DNA from: an uncultured Rhodoluna sp.
GTDB lineage: Bacteria > Actinomycetota > Actinomycetes > Actinomycetales > Microbacteriaceae
Length of the DNA: 33,158 bases
Direction of reading: 5' to 3'
NCBI GenBank assembly: GCA_937898095.1
Contig: CALDKR010000196.1
Span: forward strand, 1 to 33,158
Every line of letters begins with the position of its first letter. The stretch's first letter is position 1. Positions 31,501 to 33,158 of this stretch are shown here, piece by piece. The notes under the pieces are model-generated. The model searched no databases and was not told where the DNA came from. It saw only the letters and a program-made list of their open reading frames with translations. Made by a program: the position numbers and the translations under genes.

Positions 31501-33158
31501 TCGCACGGCTGGCTGTGTATGGCGAAATTTCGATAGCGCCGGAGCCAGCGGTGTAGTTCGCGCCCACCGAAATTGTGTCGGTGACGATTGTGATGTCTGA
31601 GTTGCTGCCTGTGGTGTTAACCATTCCATACAGCGAGTTGGTCAAACTCGTGGTTGCGGTGATGCTGACCGGGCCAGCACGAGTTTGATTTGCGTTAGTT
31701 GTCAGAACTTGGTTCAAAACAACCACACCACCGCGCACCGAAATCGAAGCTGCAGTCAGGCTTCGGTTAACTGTGACCGGGCCGGTGTTGCCGTCTTTTC
31801 CGAAAGTGACTGACGAAGCAGTTGAGGCAATCGAAATGCCGTTGTTGTCTAGCGTGGTGCCAAAGTTGTTGGTCAAAGGCTGAATTTTAACTGCGCCAGA
31901 GGTGTTGATGTAGGTCAGTGCACTAGAAGTTGTCGCGCCCAGAATCTTGTCGGCACTGATGGTTATGTCGCTCGTGCTCGAAGTCATTGCAACAGCTGTG
32001 CCGCCGAATGGCGTGACCGAAACACCTGGTGCCGAACCTAGATATGTGTAGTCATAGTTCACATTCACTGAGCGACGGTTGAAGCTGACCCCGTTTGCGT
32101 TTGAGGCGGTGGCTGATCCTTCAATCAAGATTGGACCAGACTTGGCCAAAATCTGAGTGAAGTTAAGCTCGACGCCATCACCAAAGACGTTGCCAGAACC
32201 TAGGCCTGTCGCGTTGCTCTTTCCGACAAGTTTGATTCCTCCGCCAGTGCCAACCGCAGCGATTCGAGCACCCACAGAACCGTTTAGCGTATTCGGCCCA
32301 TAGGTGTAAATTCCTGAAGATGCGGTTGCCGTAGCTTCACTCGCATCACCGACTATGACAATTGCGTCTTCTGAGGTGTTGCCTGAAACAATTGCGTCAA
32401 CATAGCCAACACCGCCGTTGGAGAGATCGATAGCCGAACTGTTAGCCTGGGCGGTCGAAGTCGATTTTCCGAAGATTCCGATGTGGCCGGTTCCTGAATC
32501 AACCGTGAAGTCGCGCATCACGATTCCGCTTTCGCGAGATGATGCGGTCGCGCTCTGTGAACCACGTCCGGCAATAAAGATGTCGCCGTTTTGGCTCAAA
32601 ATTGAGGTGCCGATTTCAACCGTTGCGCCAACGATGTTTGGCTGCGAACCTGAGAGCTCACCGCGCGCGTATCCGTCAGGATATCCGTCGCCCTCAACAG
32701 CAAGCACGCTGCTGATTCCAGATGACGCGCCACCGTCGTCGAGACCTCCGGCAAGGGTGATGCGGCCTCCCGCAGAGGCGAGCTTGTTGTATCCAAGCAC
32801 TGCAACTCGACCAACGCCGTTATTGTCTGAGTCACCCCAAAGCGTGATTGGTCCACCTGCGGTTAGGTACTGACAGCCGCCGAGTGCCTGACACGAGGCA
32901 ATTGCACCCTGGGCAATGGTTGCTGACCCACGGGCCTTGAACAGCAACTTGCTGCTGGAAGTTTCGCTCGAAAGCTTTAGTCCTTGCGAGATGCTGATGT
33001 TTCCGGCATAGAACTCAATTGGTCCGGTTGCGGTCAAGTTCTGAGCAAATGTCATGTCGGCGTTGTTCTGCGCGGCACCATCGCCACCAGACGGTGCCTT
33101 GGCTGCCTGGGCCTTGGTTTGTGTGGCGCCCGACATGACGGCCTTGGTGAAGGCTTGC
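7544..33158 (-). CDS. Giant multi-repeat surface protein with polytopic C-terminal membrane anchor (N-terminus beyond window)
   Basis: One reading frame without a stop runs from the right edge to TAG at 7544-7546, giving over 8,530 residues. The first ATG (33136) is unlikely to be the start. The frame stays open upstream (…QAFTKAV), there is no signal peptide after it, and the sequence begins inside a repeat-like fold. Domains by residue counted from that ATG: beta-helical haemagglutinin-like region 1-700; about 53 Ig-like repeats 700-7089, with a PA14-like domain inserted at about 3500-3696; five Cys-pair repeats 7089-7575; three FN3 domains 7575-7931; Pro/Thr/Ser/Gly stalk 7936-8029; poly-Ala helix 8080-8103; basic linker; polytopic membrane module 8160-8530. 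The repeat sequence is rich in Ala, Thr, Ser and Val and very poor in Cys. There is no LPXTG signal. The architecture suggests a very long adhesin or fibre on the cell surface, but the ligand is unknown. The intact frame over 25 kb argues for selection. Confidence 0.9.
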   Translation of the reverse strand, partial: QAFTKAVMSGATQTKAQAAKAPSGGDGAAQNNADMTFAQNLTATGPIEFYAGNISISQGLKLSSETSSSKLLFKARGSATIAQGAIASCQALGGCQYLTAGGPITLWGDSDNNGVGRVAVLGYNKLASAGGRITLAGGLDDGGASSGISSVLAVEGDGYPDGYARGELSGSQPNIVGATVEIGTSILSQNGDIFIAGRGSQSATASSRESGIVMRDFTVDSGTGHIGIFGKSTSTAQANSSAIDLSNGGVGYVDAIVSGNTSEDAIVIVGDASEATATASSGIYTYGPNTLNGSVGARIAAVGTGGGIKLVGKSNATGLGSGNVFGDGVELNFTQILAKSGPILIEGSATASNANGVSFNRRSVNVNYDYTYLGSAPGVSVTPFGGTAVAMTSSTSDITISADKILGATTSSALTYINTSGAVKIQPLTNNFGTTLDNNGISIASTASSVTFGKDGNTGPVTVNRSLTAASISVRGGVVVLNQVLTTNANQTRAGPVSITATTSLTNSLYGMVNTTGSNSDITIVTDTISVGANYTAGSGAIEISPYTASRAIRIGSLTAGYLSLDQQANTYLLAANLRIGSSAAATAGPVSFSGTFNRATTGRNTLRIFTAGAVTQTAPVTVTNLAIDTDSTINLPLANEVTNLALDSSQAGTSAITYAAKTGTTYTPATVDGVTPKFGTAAGVGLTNVPTSSVATTIYQNVNISPNPIAKIVDLYGIPLALQNTLANGYKITASVESGTGVNLGGTTEVTASGASATFNAAKVTSGLGATTLRFTAAALTGTPALAGDTFSVTGQYNIVSPDPRSIVLDWGTGAITGQAGKPFTTPAVVTLKDLGGNTVSGGDYVNATVTASVRGSNGEIYAGATAQAVNGVATFTNLALGGLVGQSYTVDFSLNVDVSGITQTYTATKTQISLTAGDAYQLKTIAEPTALVAGAAFSPAIKAEIQDRWGNSVAAGASSIKAVLVNRTTGATVQEPANSVTSSQGVASFTSVSFTKAGTYKVKFVDAATTPILLPTTSAEFTISAASPAKAVWASDSIITGGVTRTALAGQPKIEILDQYDNLAVTDSTTSVTVDAVPATTGVGQVNFISGNTKTAVNGVVTFTDVKVGALSTAPAGAYKLIISSASNSNGFTVAPSSVKSNSFTITNGVAASLDVSTAAAGAKAGLAFDTAPAVKVLDVDGGLVLDYTGKVRMTATGFTTVGTAVVDVVNGVADFAGSGVGIAGAEGTATLKFELLDASSQSLTTAITRNQTGLALANGNPFKMVITRQPASSTVAGVAISPSVKVEVRDEWNNLVDDQAVSIVPSLKTVAGAAVANSTMTAVSTSSGVAEFTAISWNTAGDYRLAFTAASLGSTERVINSSVFSVVADVATKLAWLTQPQASIASRALPGTPAVLEVQDQYGNRVTADSSTSVTLQVVAPSGGEVKFSSGRVATAIGGLITFDQLKIGAVAKAGYRLTASATNASLTAPGYSSNFEVTYGAAYELSPSAATLTARAGVPFTSSEQVALLIKDIDGNRVWDASGTVAATVSSAYTLTASVSNTPNETITNGRADYLTNNLTLSGRAGSVTISYKATVGGVDYFATQTATLSAGVSDRLIVKTQPANVIARDPMASVQVAIQDAYGNPVLSETSSIKTELSDPATSSVVSAAGAVNTSVTANSGTATISGLTYDNAGTYRLKFTYVNSSQGAPTVSTVLSNTFVVAPADPAKVAWSTQPGSGQTPEVAIASRGSFGRVPVLAVQDANGNSVVGTTTTTATLEAVSTNPNFAGTIWISGNTESSSGGLITFSNLKVGAPAGTYKLRVATVTNSNTSLTIQKPADSATFDITYGAVNKLAVDTKAGTAAVGTLGQPGYVAAADTARAGMAFTRQPVILIQDADGNTVANSTATIKVEVSGSNSPILFGANNTVSKAAVAGVANFSGAGLGLEAVGGNYALTYSIVGTSTSVQQTGLTVKGGAAAKLSINVQPTDIVAGVAFDNSDSTKTIKVRVLDQWNNLVEDATDSITPALLSSSTNAVLQTKADVAAVNGVATFTGLTFDKAGLRKIKFSSGSLSAAESNDFTISAAAADRLVWVVDPGARITTEVAAGTALGVDPVLALSDQFGNRVTNQTWQVCLKAKKVDSVNTGTIVTPIVGACESTVNGVVTFSNIVLQAQIGSYELFVDTTTLTNALSGAPAVRGGSKSFMAAGLVAPRTAAPTQGEVIASTTVPSTRIDLTFGAADHLDVSGGVRAAGARSGLVFETLPRVIIRDKANNVVSDISTGQIQVTAAGATLSGSVNCDITNGAADFSESQSNINCGVGYTKSMKLSGATGSVTLTYKIINQPQVAPATQTIQLFAGVAKQIVVKTQPADVVAGADFASAVAIEIQDADGNRVSDGVYRGSVKPVLVDTVTGAEDTSKAAVTNDNGAISWLNPGFTKTGSYRLKFVGTATEIGTSNTTPITLDDGVSTAFNITPAAVSKLAFKPFNSLSVADRKAFGQTPTVQVLDQYDNLVTNDTSISSVTLKAIRQSDSTVISGSTAGDYLAGKTVTFPALASNNGQFAFSDLRLGATVGTYKLAIDSITVSGGATIDTTGLSSQFTLTAGDVDHLRRTTDAATAKAGKAFGTQPVVRVEDADGNAVAAAGAQIQMTSTNAEVVGTATVSASSGTATFTNVGLAAAVGSSYSAKFTLVSNATISTTQTSIAITAGDASKLLVSQQPADVVAGAAFASTVTATLTDNWSNPVAQAEAVTPTLVDAASNAAIAGESAKTTVNTNATTGVATFTGLNFTTAGTAKIKFSATLSTGAISVFSNAFTVSPAAPHHVNWSVSPATSGVNRVPMSVAPVLQLRDQYENAITSGYTGSATVTTDLSNTYLANQTKSMANGKFTFDGLTVGGLARTYKLKASTATLTLTKTSDSSTVTVAATAESGSFTQTFGAYNKLAIVTPAAGARSGKAFTTQPVLEIQDIDGNRIASGTGSVADVTMTTSASSTLAASALTTTAGTADFGAAGAPALGISGTAGTYNVTYSAVFNGTTLSVTQSGLALTAGDPYQLRVGVQPGTVRTNSTFDTAPTVQIVDFDGNVVTDHSAITVTASLKQNGSAYAGPYAGNGVTQLTQTATAAANSGVATFSSAKFHTAVGSGFTIEYSASVGGNALVAANTAQFDVISGLAAGLAFVNAPVDVSAGVSYATYVSKTAATDSVPSVKVVDADGNTVLDSTATIAASLIDSSSAAVTSGVTGTSVNVVNGVASFGSFKAGVTAAAYTLSFSTSGLSDLTQAINVTSGVATTAVITSKATSAQSSVTMGNTVIEIRDAFGNAWAHDYGTSTTGTAATAITDISLSGDATLATPTKNTLANGAFTVSALKISGAVSGSPYTITYKVGSPILTSTVTLTQSVALTAGAPVKLTMVNQPGGGFASGSTMPAASRPKVAVADVDGNIVTSVNTGTIAVASVQSGDSVGGTTSVSIANGVAAFDALTFSGKASINHTLRFTSAGYTSVDSSPFSLRHGAVANISFAPADQVYPGLREMVLRGNSSTGYFGTNTVNGPNNDVNYMDREYVANGSTHYSMYNYSAINYSLGIDWYMTQFTGYFKAPTAETYYFRITSDDESYIWMGDSALGNPDPYTATSNMSISNARAYDTYSNPATPGEFAFGFANAGDTVPIRLMFGEAAGGDLLKFEWKGGSQADWTTSLPSSMFFNSCAPNVECVASQEYTGYTLAGEPQGGSITNADLARQPRLVLKDANGNICVSDSSTVVRATVYSGANGAITGTATATAVKGFVKFSGLKLKGTPGVDYTIKFSTATASNPGVSVTSAALQVKHAAADHLTVIAGSATAKSAGTLATPIKVEVRDAFENPINDGDFNGDGVADAAATRTISATATGATLANAGPIDIASDGTATFTALTAAGTAATPYTISLAASGITATGATHELTLTPGAPAKLALATDVQSTVRSGFAMTTAPKVKILDSADNWITDDSTANVTVALVKNGNAGTESPEVSAANGVATFAGLTYSAEALSGGYRLQFKLTSIDDGLGGTTSVSSTAISSSAFSITAGAPTKFEIVNAAASSAQNNAAIRDTAGTGYLKFKITDDAGNQVTTTGEVTVTVSASVRTGQGETGALTSLTGETKTETNGEVEFTNLKLRGKVGNYVLSYSVKVGSTALAAATGTATTSSLALTAGTAHHLNLTQAAGAVNGANFTTQPVVTVEDIDANTVTTATGNAEVTVISANSADVTLAGPSVTAGQTTTNNALSLTTGAADFSATGNELKLTGKVGSYTLRFSAAGLTVDQNLALTVGAPATIAMFTSSPQTTVVTAQALADFKLKVFDASNNLYDLSSSTSTVTAVLQKRDGNGNWANYGTTSYSQQAVNGVVTFSNMTFTETPGSNYRIKFTLDSTSDVVTSLLTINAGAPASMHLTWAPGTPSSGQAFASQPVIEVRDAVGNVLPSAGGATITAALVGSPANATLTTGTTSINGSEQMAWSGMSLAAPIGDYKIRFTASTTNSSDPINGTTVDSSLFTLSHGLANKLEITRSIDAARSGIAAGTQPKITVQDAQGNTVTGLTATAIDATLTDASGNATSAATLTTATSPNTSSGVATFTDVTITGTAGTYRLNYTLNGTQISTFETVTLTAGTAVKIAVEQQPDTTVMTNEVFATAPKVRLLDSAGNLVDTDSSSKATVALVLPDATVETAGAQITASNGYVTFAGLKYLKTPATGFKLQFKLVGSNHTDATQQSRAFEITAGAAASIRWASTSSANDGKPRASVQNNTAIKTSAGGALAIEIIDAYGNLVTADDATTVTASVKTAGGAVTSLTNKTATAVSGSVRFSSLTLRAKVANYVLQFTAANAGKAVNATFVLSDLIELTAGAADHIAATTIAEGAKSGQKFTTQPVIKIFDIDGNVVDSTATITASVAPVSPNTEIATFTNGQSSMAAVAGVANFDSGLLNANRLGLSAKVGTYRVTYSVGAPLGALGSIYQDIYVAPGAAAKIAIVQQMAANTAIVVGEQLSTMPHLEVRDASDNKVTDDNVSTATVKLYKAGSVTSVATSSPVAASNGVIRFTNLSYSELPAADYSLHFKLVGKTGTDTELDSNVFELTHGAADHLEFVTQPGSAQSGIDLAQQPVLRVVDRFGYPVYGSTATSVSVSLLNAASTDVLVATAKSVNSTTALVTFNDVNISAKKGTYKLRFTATNATTGIAINNTYVDSADITLTHGAAHHIGLTTDAAGARAGLEFDTQPVVTIYDSQNNVIETGSDATAGVTVELTGANAASAALLTGRTGTAASAGVARFADQLNGENKKLGLTGTAGTYTLKYTVTGLAPVTQTIELKAGLAFKLGNHQAPTTVAVDTVFDLAPSVKVYDEWNNFVDIDSSSTASVALVSTTGSVRAAAATATALAGVIKFENLKFTSAPANGYKLLFTLTSGANANNASAKVESAAFRITPGEAASMQWVTEPSGARSGLVMTGQPVIQIVDKFGYPVADANTTLAATLTSPLNGLSLTSTATASSATDGRVTFTNLKLTGPASASGYGITFTATNIGAAIDNTTLTTTADVPLSHGIAARLALTAAAESARAGLEFGTQPKLTVVDAQGNRVTDNFTYAGIRHNDAALSIAAAVGNNDPISWLSGTVASPVKSINLAATTGQADFANFGSGASLDAGLLGTANASGTSYTITYSTTTDDSTALTIDQTIVLTAGNPATVDVKSGADPQSTIKTGDVFSPAPAVEVFDAYGNKVLNDSSSQVSVSLVSTTSGGNPTYIFANSFTASAGVVTASGVSFTALPGTYKMKFTLAGGGSVTNSTVITVTHADPAAIELVAATWPTTANSESAMSPAPQFKVVDRFGNQATSDSSTVVTASLSSGTATVTGASATAANGIATFNALKLSGVPGTYRLQFAATWNGATLTGAHPASFELLPGAPDHLDVTVAADQARSRMAIGTLPVIKIMDGANNVVTTSNGQITVELRTQDGTALATAATLSGDVTRDAVNGVVSFSVRDALAQSDDPLVISGAAGFYTLRYTLAAGLNYGQKTFDQAIELTAGLPAALAVATQPVSGKTGDLLVTQPAIQLRDADGNPVLSDNSTDVVASVEGVAVGQTAARTDGEMLTSTYSVRTSAPTKTAVNGVARFTDLQVKGFPGAAYRLKFTVAGISAPVYSQTITFTANDPAALSYLRQPVGGINGELLATSPQLELTDRFGYRLDDSTYYVEAELDPSSGANGSISGVIRKQITNGVVDFDGLKLTGKTAEDYFLVFKVGTAITSPVSGHATSTVVPLKVSPAVASTLTIVTPASGARADAPFDQAPVLEITDFMGNLVTNQSASIVTTATSANGGSTFGIGASTSTTSGSKTITDLGIHGLIGSYTLTYTATITNGPNLVPKVLTETQAIQLAHGTANAISISTQPVGGSMTGDVLNTMPHVAMLDASGNTVTGFANSAVTATLVNADGSAVASATNEYVDASTNSATTASGEAEFTGLKVVGVPGRDYRIKFEISGFTAVNSSIIRVTHAAADHLEVLTAPQAGMKSGQLLSRAPIIAIHDRFNNVVTSDSTSKISAVLSGGANGTLSGTQLLTVTSGVANFSDLALAGKTDETYNLTFKLDGTALETAPSGNLAILAGDPYRLRVSQQPVANRTGDVLVTAPQIKVYDQWDNPVTAHTEIEVGVSITPSTGADAGTVFATSGASTSVRFSNGTATFIGLLVNAKPNVDYALVFDVLNGPSVLSATSSLFRVAPGAAHHIEVVTQPLGGVTGKALAVQPVINVRDVDGNLVNNAGNICVTASIPTGITNAYFATSTGVRSSSEPQVCANDGVISFTDIRFFGSPDDFYKLHFTAVVPAQPSTTNQQGYSEYSLVVDSAQTIQVTSDDPFEFEISTQPVANRTGDNLTTQPVIRVLDRYGNVVKNDETSTFRVALQGANGTLTGAATITDSTNPAYATDVITVVHGVARFTDLNLIGVPQRAYKLVFTGELSGISNRTTVESNTITLVPAAADHVTLVQRAVTAKSGDVLTTQPVLELRDRFENLVYNETNPRAVTASIVDANPVSSSHTAGAMTGSVVANSVAGVFTFSGLSMVGQPGVEYTIKFDAGNDVNFTQQTRVTVTKIADLELAYDDTTYVKDAVIQPRVNTAENPDDYSATAADTLAASQGNGTFTETGAGVPVYSTIPAVSNAVCRVNSASGVVTVTGAGLCTVQKYVPTNSHYLSNTISTSFTIAKATQSPLIFNNASVTEYSKKLVLDVTQPAVGIADLPITTLTYSVRGEGCMVAGSTVFTGQVGDDCVVTVTRPGNDNFLPTSSSQTITTVKTAMAPIELVALRNMHIGETTALHSAGGSGDGAVTYSIINGEGTICSLDTSTNVITALGAGDCDISVSKAASRNYKASPVQGSSLTAPLSAQGTITIAKNIQRVDITSTIPMYPIKSTATVPSVYKVVAVASSGLPVSYSVTTASAGICEITGDTVKFLDDGVCVVEAAQAGNSDYFPATPARQSITVGSLNQTIMFEPLADVFISDASPIVAPISNSGLPVAISLGAASGAGVCAVDATTGLVTLLDAGVCEIEATQAGTTVVPGTNQTVYLPATPVLRQFRVVADLPGSPMITSISTANRAVTATFTVPTYNGGSPITAYELVATPVSDISAGVVRSTACDQPQNSTGYQSCGIYGLVNGVEYTLTVSAINSVGTGLPSPASPVFTPSPSLMAVTNLIAQPDNAGGFTLSWIAPEAIDGEFISYDIYAKLKSATSFSTQSIGTVSSFGVREVTIDSADLPVAPTPTATSTATASPTASTASFSSASVDSTVGRFGRASIRFSAAAVTAPVTTPTPTPTPVATPAYVFKVVTVTTTASTDSTGNSTTAVQTPKVAPGAPTRLNATLTGLKMNVSWGPSTFDGGSVVTRYDVDVNGTSLCVSAVPAKCSLNNLAYGKTYTISVTATNAIGTGEPSVGILTTAAAPSSGGGAPIVTPTPTPTVTPTPTVSPTPTRRPTVRPTPSQSSSSGSNNGSNNGGRPNGGSSATPTGSPSASPSSSESPTDNPTAAPQPGGGDGDGGLGPLLPNWPIITPGQPVADPSIGATGNDSDPSVPFDPLATPEGAAKLADTVGKAAAIAAAMAAAAAAAAAAAAGAARAGRAGARAGGSGSGSGSGGSSEGGSLATVDAAHEEYELRRRGRADRWKIWRRRFMNWLDRPSIKAIVTSARFSPLLSRILVDGAYLRAIAGGFSLLPTLATAALAIAGLAINGDHVAPPAWQLFLAIAILGIFDTFAGLVGTAIFVLGSIAMHGYILGLDDIRMLLGVIIVGYGPALLANAFRAFRRVPDEEDSYWWERIIDLAVLPFIAGWSTSAMISTLPALAGVTLSVANHVNDFALAVAAAVAIRVVAEEAVARVAPRRLDRLHPTVVAETVPIQKWTSVALRLATFVFVTAALMGEDWRVVVGSILFVLPTVIGFYAERFPNFPWIWRIMPTGVPGLALTLIVATLTTELVNSWFGPTADLVYWSFALLPIPMLALSLLGMIGRHGNDGEVRLLRRPGFAWIYRIGGVVMFIVTLKLAGII
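7547..8660 (-). other. C-terminal polytopic membrane module of the giant protein
   Basis: Residues 8160-8530 contain about ten hydrophobic segments, including FSLLPTLATAALAIAGLAI, LGVIIVGYGPALLANAF, VVVGSILFVLPTVIGFYA and IGGVVMFIVTLKLAGII. They are separated by short charged loops (for example RRVPDEEDSYWWER). I do not recognise a transporter or enzyme motif. It may serve as anchor, channel or energy-coupling unit. Calling it an anchor is inference. Confidence 0.8.
8761..8900 (-). repeat. Poly-alanine run followed by Arg/Gly and Gly/Ser linker
   Basis: GCN codons at about 8830-8900 encode a near-continuous stretch of more than 20 residues, almost all Ala with single Ile and Met. It is followed by ARAGRAGARAGG and then GSGSGSGSGG. 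Mixed GCA/GCC/GCG codons argue against a recent simple expansion. The length and the Arg-rich tail fit a transmembrane helix entering the cytoplasm. Confidence 0.7.
9050..9330 (-). repeat. Pro/Thr/Ser/Gly low-complexity stalk
   Basis: The region is a run of TPTPT-type and SPTPT-type units followed by Ser/Asn/Gly-rich and SPSASPSSS-type sequence. It resembles the wall-spanning spacers of Gram-positive surface proteins. A perfect 12-bp tandem duplication (CATTGTTTGAAC twice, about 9187-9210) encodes the repeated GSNN and marks a slippage-prone spot. Confidence 0.8.
9345..10412 (-). other. Three fibronectin type III domains, the second interrupted
   Basis: Domain 1 (about 10100-10412) has PTYNGGSPITAYELVA and a Y-x-L-x-V-x-A-x-N-x-x-G ending. 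Domain 3 (about 9345-9616) has STFDGGSVVTRYDVDV and YTISVTATNAIGTGEPS. These are the FN3 C-strand and F/G-strand signatures. Domain 2 (about 9620-10090) begins with LSWIAPEAIDGEFISYDIYA and ends with YVFKVVTVTTTAS, with a Thr/Ser/Pro insert in between. Domains 1 and 3 each have a Cys pair. Confidence 0.8.
9660..9895 (-). repeat. Thr/Ser/Pro-rich insert inside the second FN3 domain
   Basis: The insert begins with PVAPTPTATSTATASPTAS, passes through Ser-rich sequence and ends with TTPTPTPTPVATP before the domain's last strands resume at YVFKV. At DNA level it is built of GTCGGN/GTTGGN-like short repeats on the plus strand. Confidence 0.7.
10412..11870 (-). repeat. Five cysteine-pair repeats of about 90-100 residues
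   Basis: Each unit has a Cys pair about 14-17 residues apart followed by a V/I-rich strand: VCRVNS…GLCTV, GCMVAG…DDCVV, ICSLDT…GDCDI, ICEITG…GVCVV and VCAVDA…GVCEI. A phrase like AxQAGNxxYxPATP comes after several of them. The pairs probably form intradomain disulfides, which is inference. These repeats occur only between the Ig-like array and the FN3 block. Confidence 0.8.
11870..15055 (-). repeat. Membrane-proximal Ig-like block (nine repeats, mostly type F)
   Basis: Nine repeats of about 118 residues. Most share TQPVxxxTGDxLxTQPxI followed by D-x-x-G-N-x-V, for example TQPVSGKTGDLLVTQPAI and QQPVANRTGDVLVTAPQI. The third unit of the block (TPASGARADAPFDQAPV) resembles type C of the next block instead. 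The three-repeat rotation seen upstream is lost here. Confidence 0.75.
15055..21725 (-). repeat. Super-repeat block C-D-E: six cycles of three Ig-like domains plus a final C
   Basis: Nineteen repeats of about 117 residues rotate through three types. C has AGARAGLEFDTQPVVTI. D has FDLAPSVKVYDEWNNFV, then DxDSSS and VALV, ending in GYKLxFKL. E has VDRFGYPV or VDKFGYPV and a closing xxxINNTYVDSADITLTHG. Types were assigned by eye from these phrases. The first C unit is the most divergent. 6,670 bp divided by 19 gives 351 bp per repeat. Confidence 0.75.
21584..21610 (-). other. Single EF-hand/dockerin-like calcium loop inside an Ig-like repeat
   Basis: The sequence DFNGDGVAD fits D-x-N-x-D-G-x-x-D, a calcium-coordinating loop. 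It lies in the loop after the conserved VEVRDAFENP strand of the first repeat behind the PA14 insert. No other copy was noticed in the Ig-like array. Confidence 0.65.
21725..24055 (-). repeat. Hinge of five irregular Ig-like repeats, the last carrying the PA14 insert
   Basis: Five repeats beginning PYQLRVGVQP, AAGLAFVNAP, ATTAVITSK, PVKLTMVNQP and VANISFAP do not follow either rotation. After subtracting the PA14 insert the mean is about 348 bp per repeat, the same spacing as the rest of the array. Confidence 0.7.
22050..22640 (-). other. PA14/GLEYA-like domain inserted in an Ig-like repeat
   Basis: About 195 residues, rich in Tyr, Phe, Trp and Asn unlike the flanking Ala/Thr-rich repeats, contain FTGYFKAPTAETYYFRI and then SDDESYIWMGDSAL. 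These are the PA14 hallmark strands with the DD-containing, Ca2+-dependent ligand loop. PIRLMFGEAAGGDLLKFEW follows and matches the later strands. PA14 and GLEYA domains often bind carbohydrate. The domain ends with a Cys pair (SCAPNVEC), after which the Ig-like repeat resumes at YTLAGEPQGG. Confidence 0.8.
24055..30400 (-). repeat. Super-repeat block A-B-C: six cycles of three Ig-like domains
   Basis: Eighteen repeats of about 117 residues rotate strictly A-B-C. A has TQPADVVAGAAF, a D-x-W-x-N-P/L-V strand and FTxAGTYxxKF. B has a W-x-x-x-P start, VQDQYGNxVT, then GLITFxxLKVGA and GTYKL. C has AGARAGxAFxTQPVxxIxDxDGN and ends LTAGD or similar. 6,345 bp divided by 18 gives 352 bp per repeat and about 1,057 bp per cycle. 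Paralogous units are well diverged, so the array is not a recent expansion. Confidence 0.8.
30400..31050 (-). repeat. First two Ig-like repeats joining the beta-helix to the array
   Basis: Two divergent repeats start near NPIAKIVDLYG and DPRSIVLDWGTG. The second has the standard LKDLGGNTV strand and GVATFTNLALGG. The first is shorter and less typical. Confidence 0.6.
31050..33158 (-). other. Filamentous-haemagglutinin-like beta-helical region
   Basis: About 700 residues of short Gly/Ser/Thr/Val-rich strands with phrases such as GPIEFYAGNISIS, GPVTVNRSLTAASISVRGG, GPVSITATTSL, SDITIVTDTISVG and GAIEISPYTASRAIRIGSL. These resemble the repeats of filamentous haemagglutinins and related right-handed beta-helices. 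The region is open at the window edge and may continue far upstream. Confidence 0.7.

Noticed and set aside
33134..33136. ATG as the true start of the giant protein
   Set aside because: The frame continues open to the edge, no signal peptide follows and the sequence starts inside beta-helix-like repeats, so the start is probably outside the window.
7547..33158. Polyketide or non-ribosomal peptide synthase because of gene size
   Set aside because: No carrier, condensation, adenylation or ketosynthase motifs are present; the protein is beta-repeat throughout.

Overview
The window looks like a chromosomal segment of an actinobacterium. I infer this from the moderate-to-high G+C composition, the adjacent cbs and metB genes, the Pro/Thr-rich stalks typical of Gram-positive surface proteins, and start codons placed close behind TANNNT hexamers as in leaderless genes. 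A small-genome freshwater Microbacteriaceae (Rhodoluna/Aquiluna type) would fit, but no marker gene here proves it.

Left part (1-7135): a plus-strand membrane-protein tail is cut by the window edge. Five tightly packed minus-strand genes follow: a saccharopine-dehydrogenase-family oxidoreductase, an RBBP9-type serine hydrolase, a Bcr/CflA-type MFS exporter, a cystathionine gamma-synthase/lyase (metB) and a cystathionine beta-synthase with two CBS domains (cbs). Read in transcription order, cbs-metB-exporter forms a transsulfuration cassette. It is divergent from a plus-strand Nramp metal transporter (mntH) across only 59 bp.

Right part (7089-33158): nearly 80% of the window is one uninterrupted minus-strand reading frame of more than 8,530 codons. 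It encodes a giant surface protein and remains open at the right edge, so the N-terminus is missing. From the visible N-terminus it contains: (1) a haemagglutinin-like beta-helical region of about 700 residues; (2) about 53 Ig-like repeats of about 117 residues; (3) five cysteine-pair repeats; (4) three fibronectin type III domains, the second interrupted by a Pro/Thr insert; (5) a Pro/Thr/Ser/Gly stalk; (6) a poly-alanine helix followed by an Arg/Gly tail; (7) a polytopic membrane module of about ten helices. The Ig-like repeats are not a simple array. They are arranged as two different three-domain super-repeats, A-B-C and C-D-E, each running six cycles, with a hinge between them whose last repeat carries a single inserted PA14/GLEYA-like domain.

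Two bases after the giant gene's stop codon a small gene begins. Its product has a signal peptide, three perfect 13-residue thrombospondin type 3-like calcium loops and a C-terminal membrane anchor. It is probably translationally coupled to the giant gene, and its 3' end overlaps mntH antisense by 47 bp. The giant protein and its small partner are the candidate undescribed system: a very long, possibly calcium-stiffened cell-surface fibre anchored by a multi-helix membrane domain rather than by sortase. No tRNA, rRNA, CRISPR array, insertion sequence or origin was seen. Apart from the giant gene's own repeats, no stretch over 300 bases lacks a gene.
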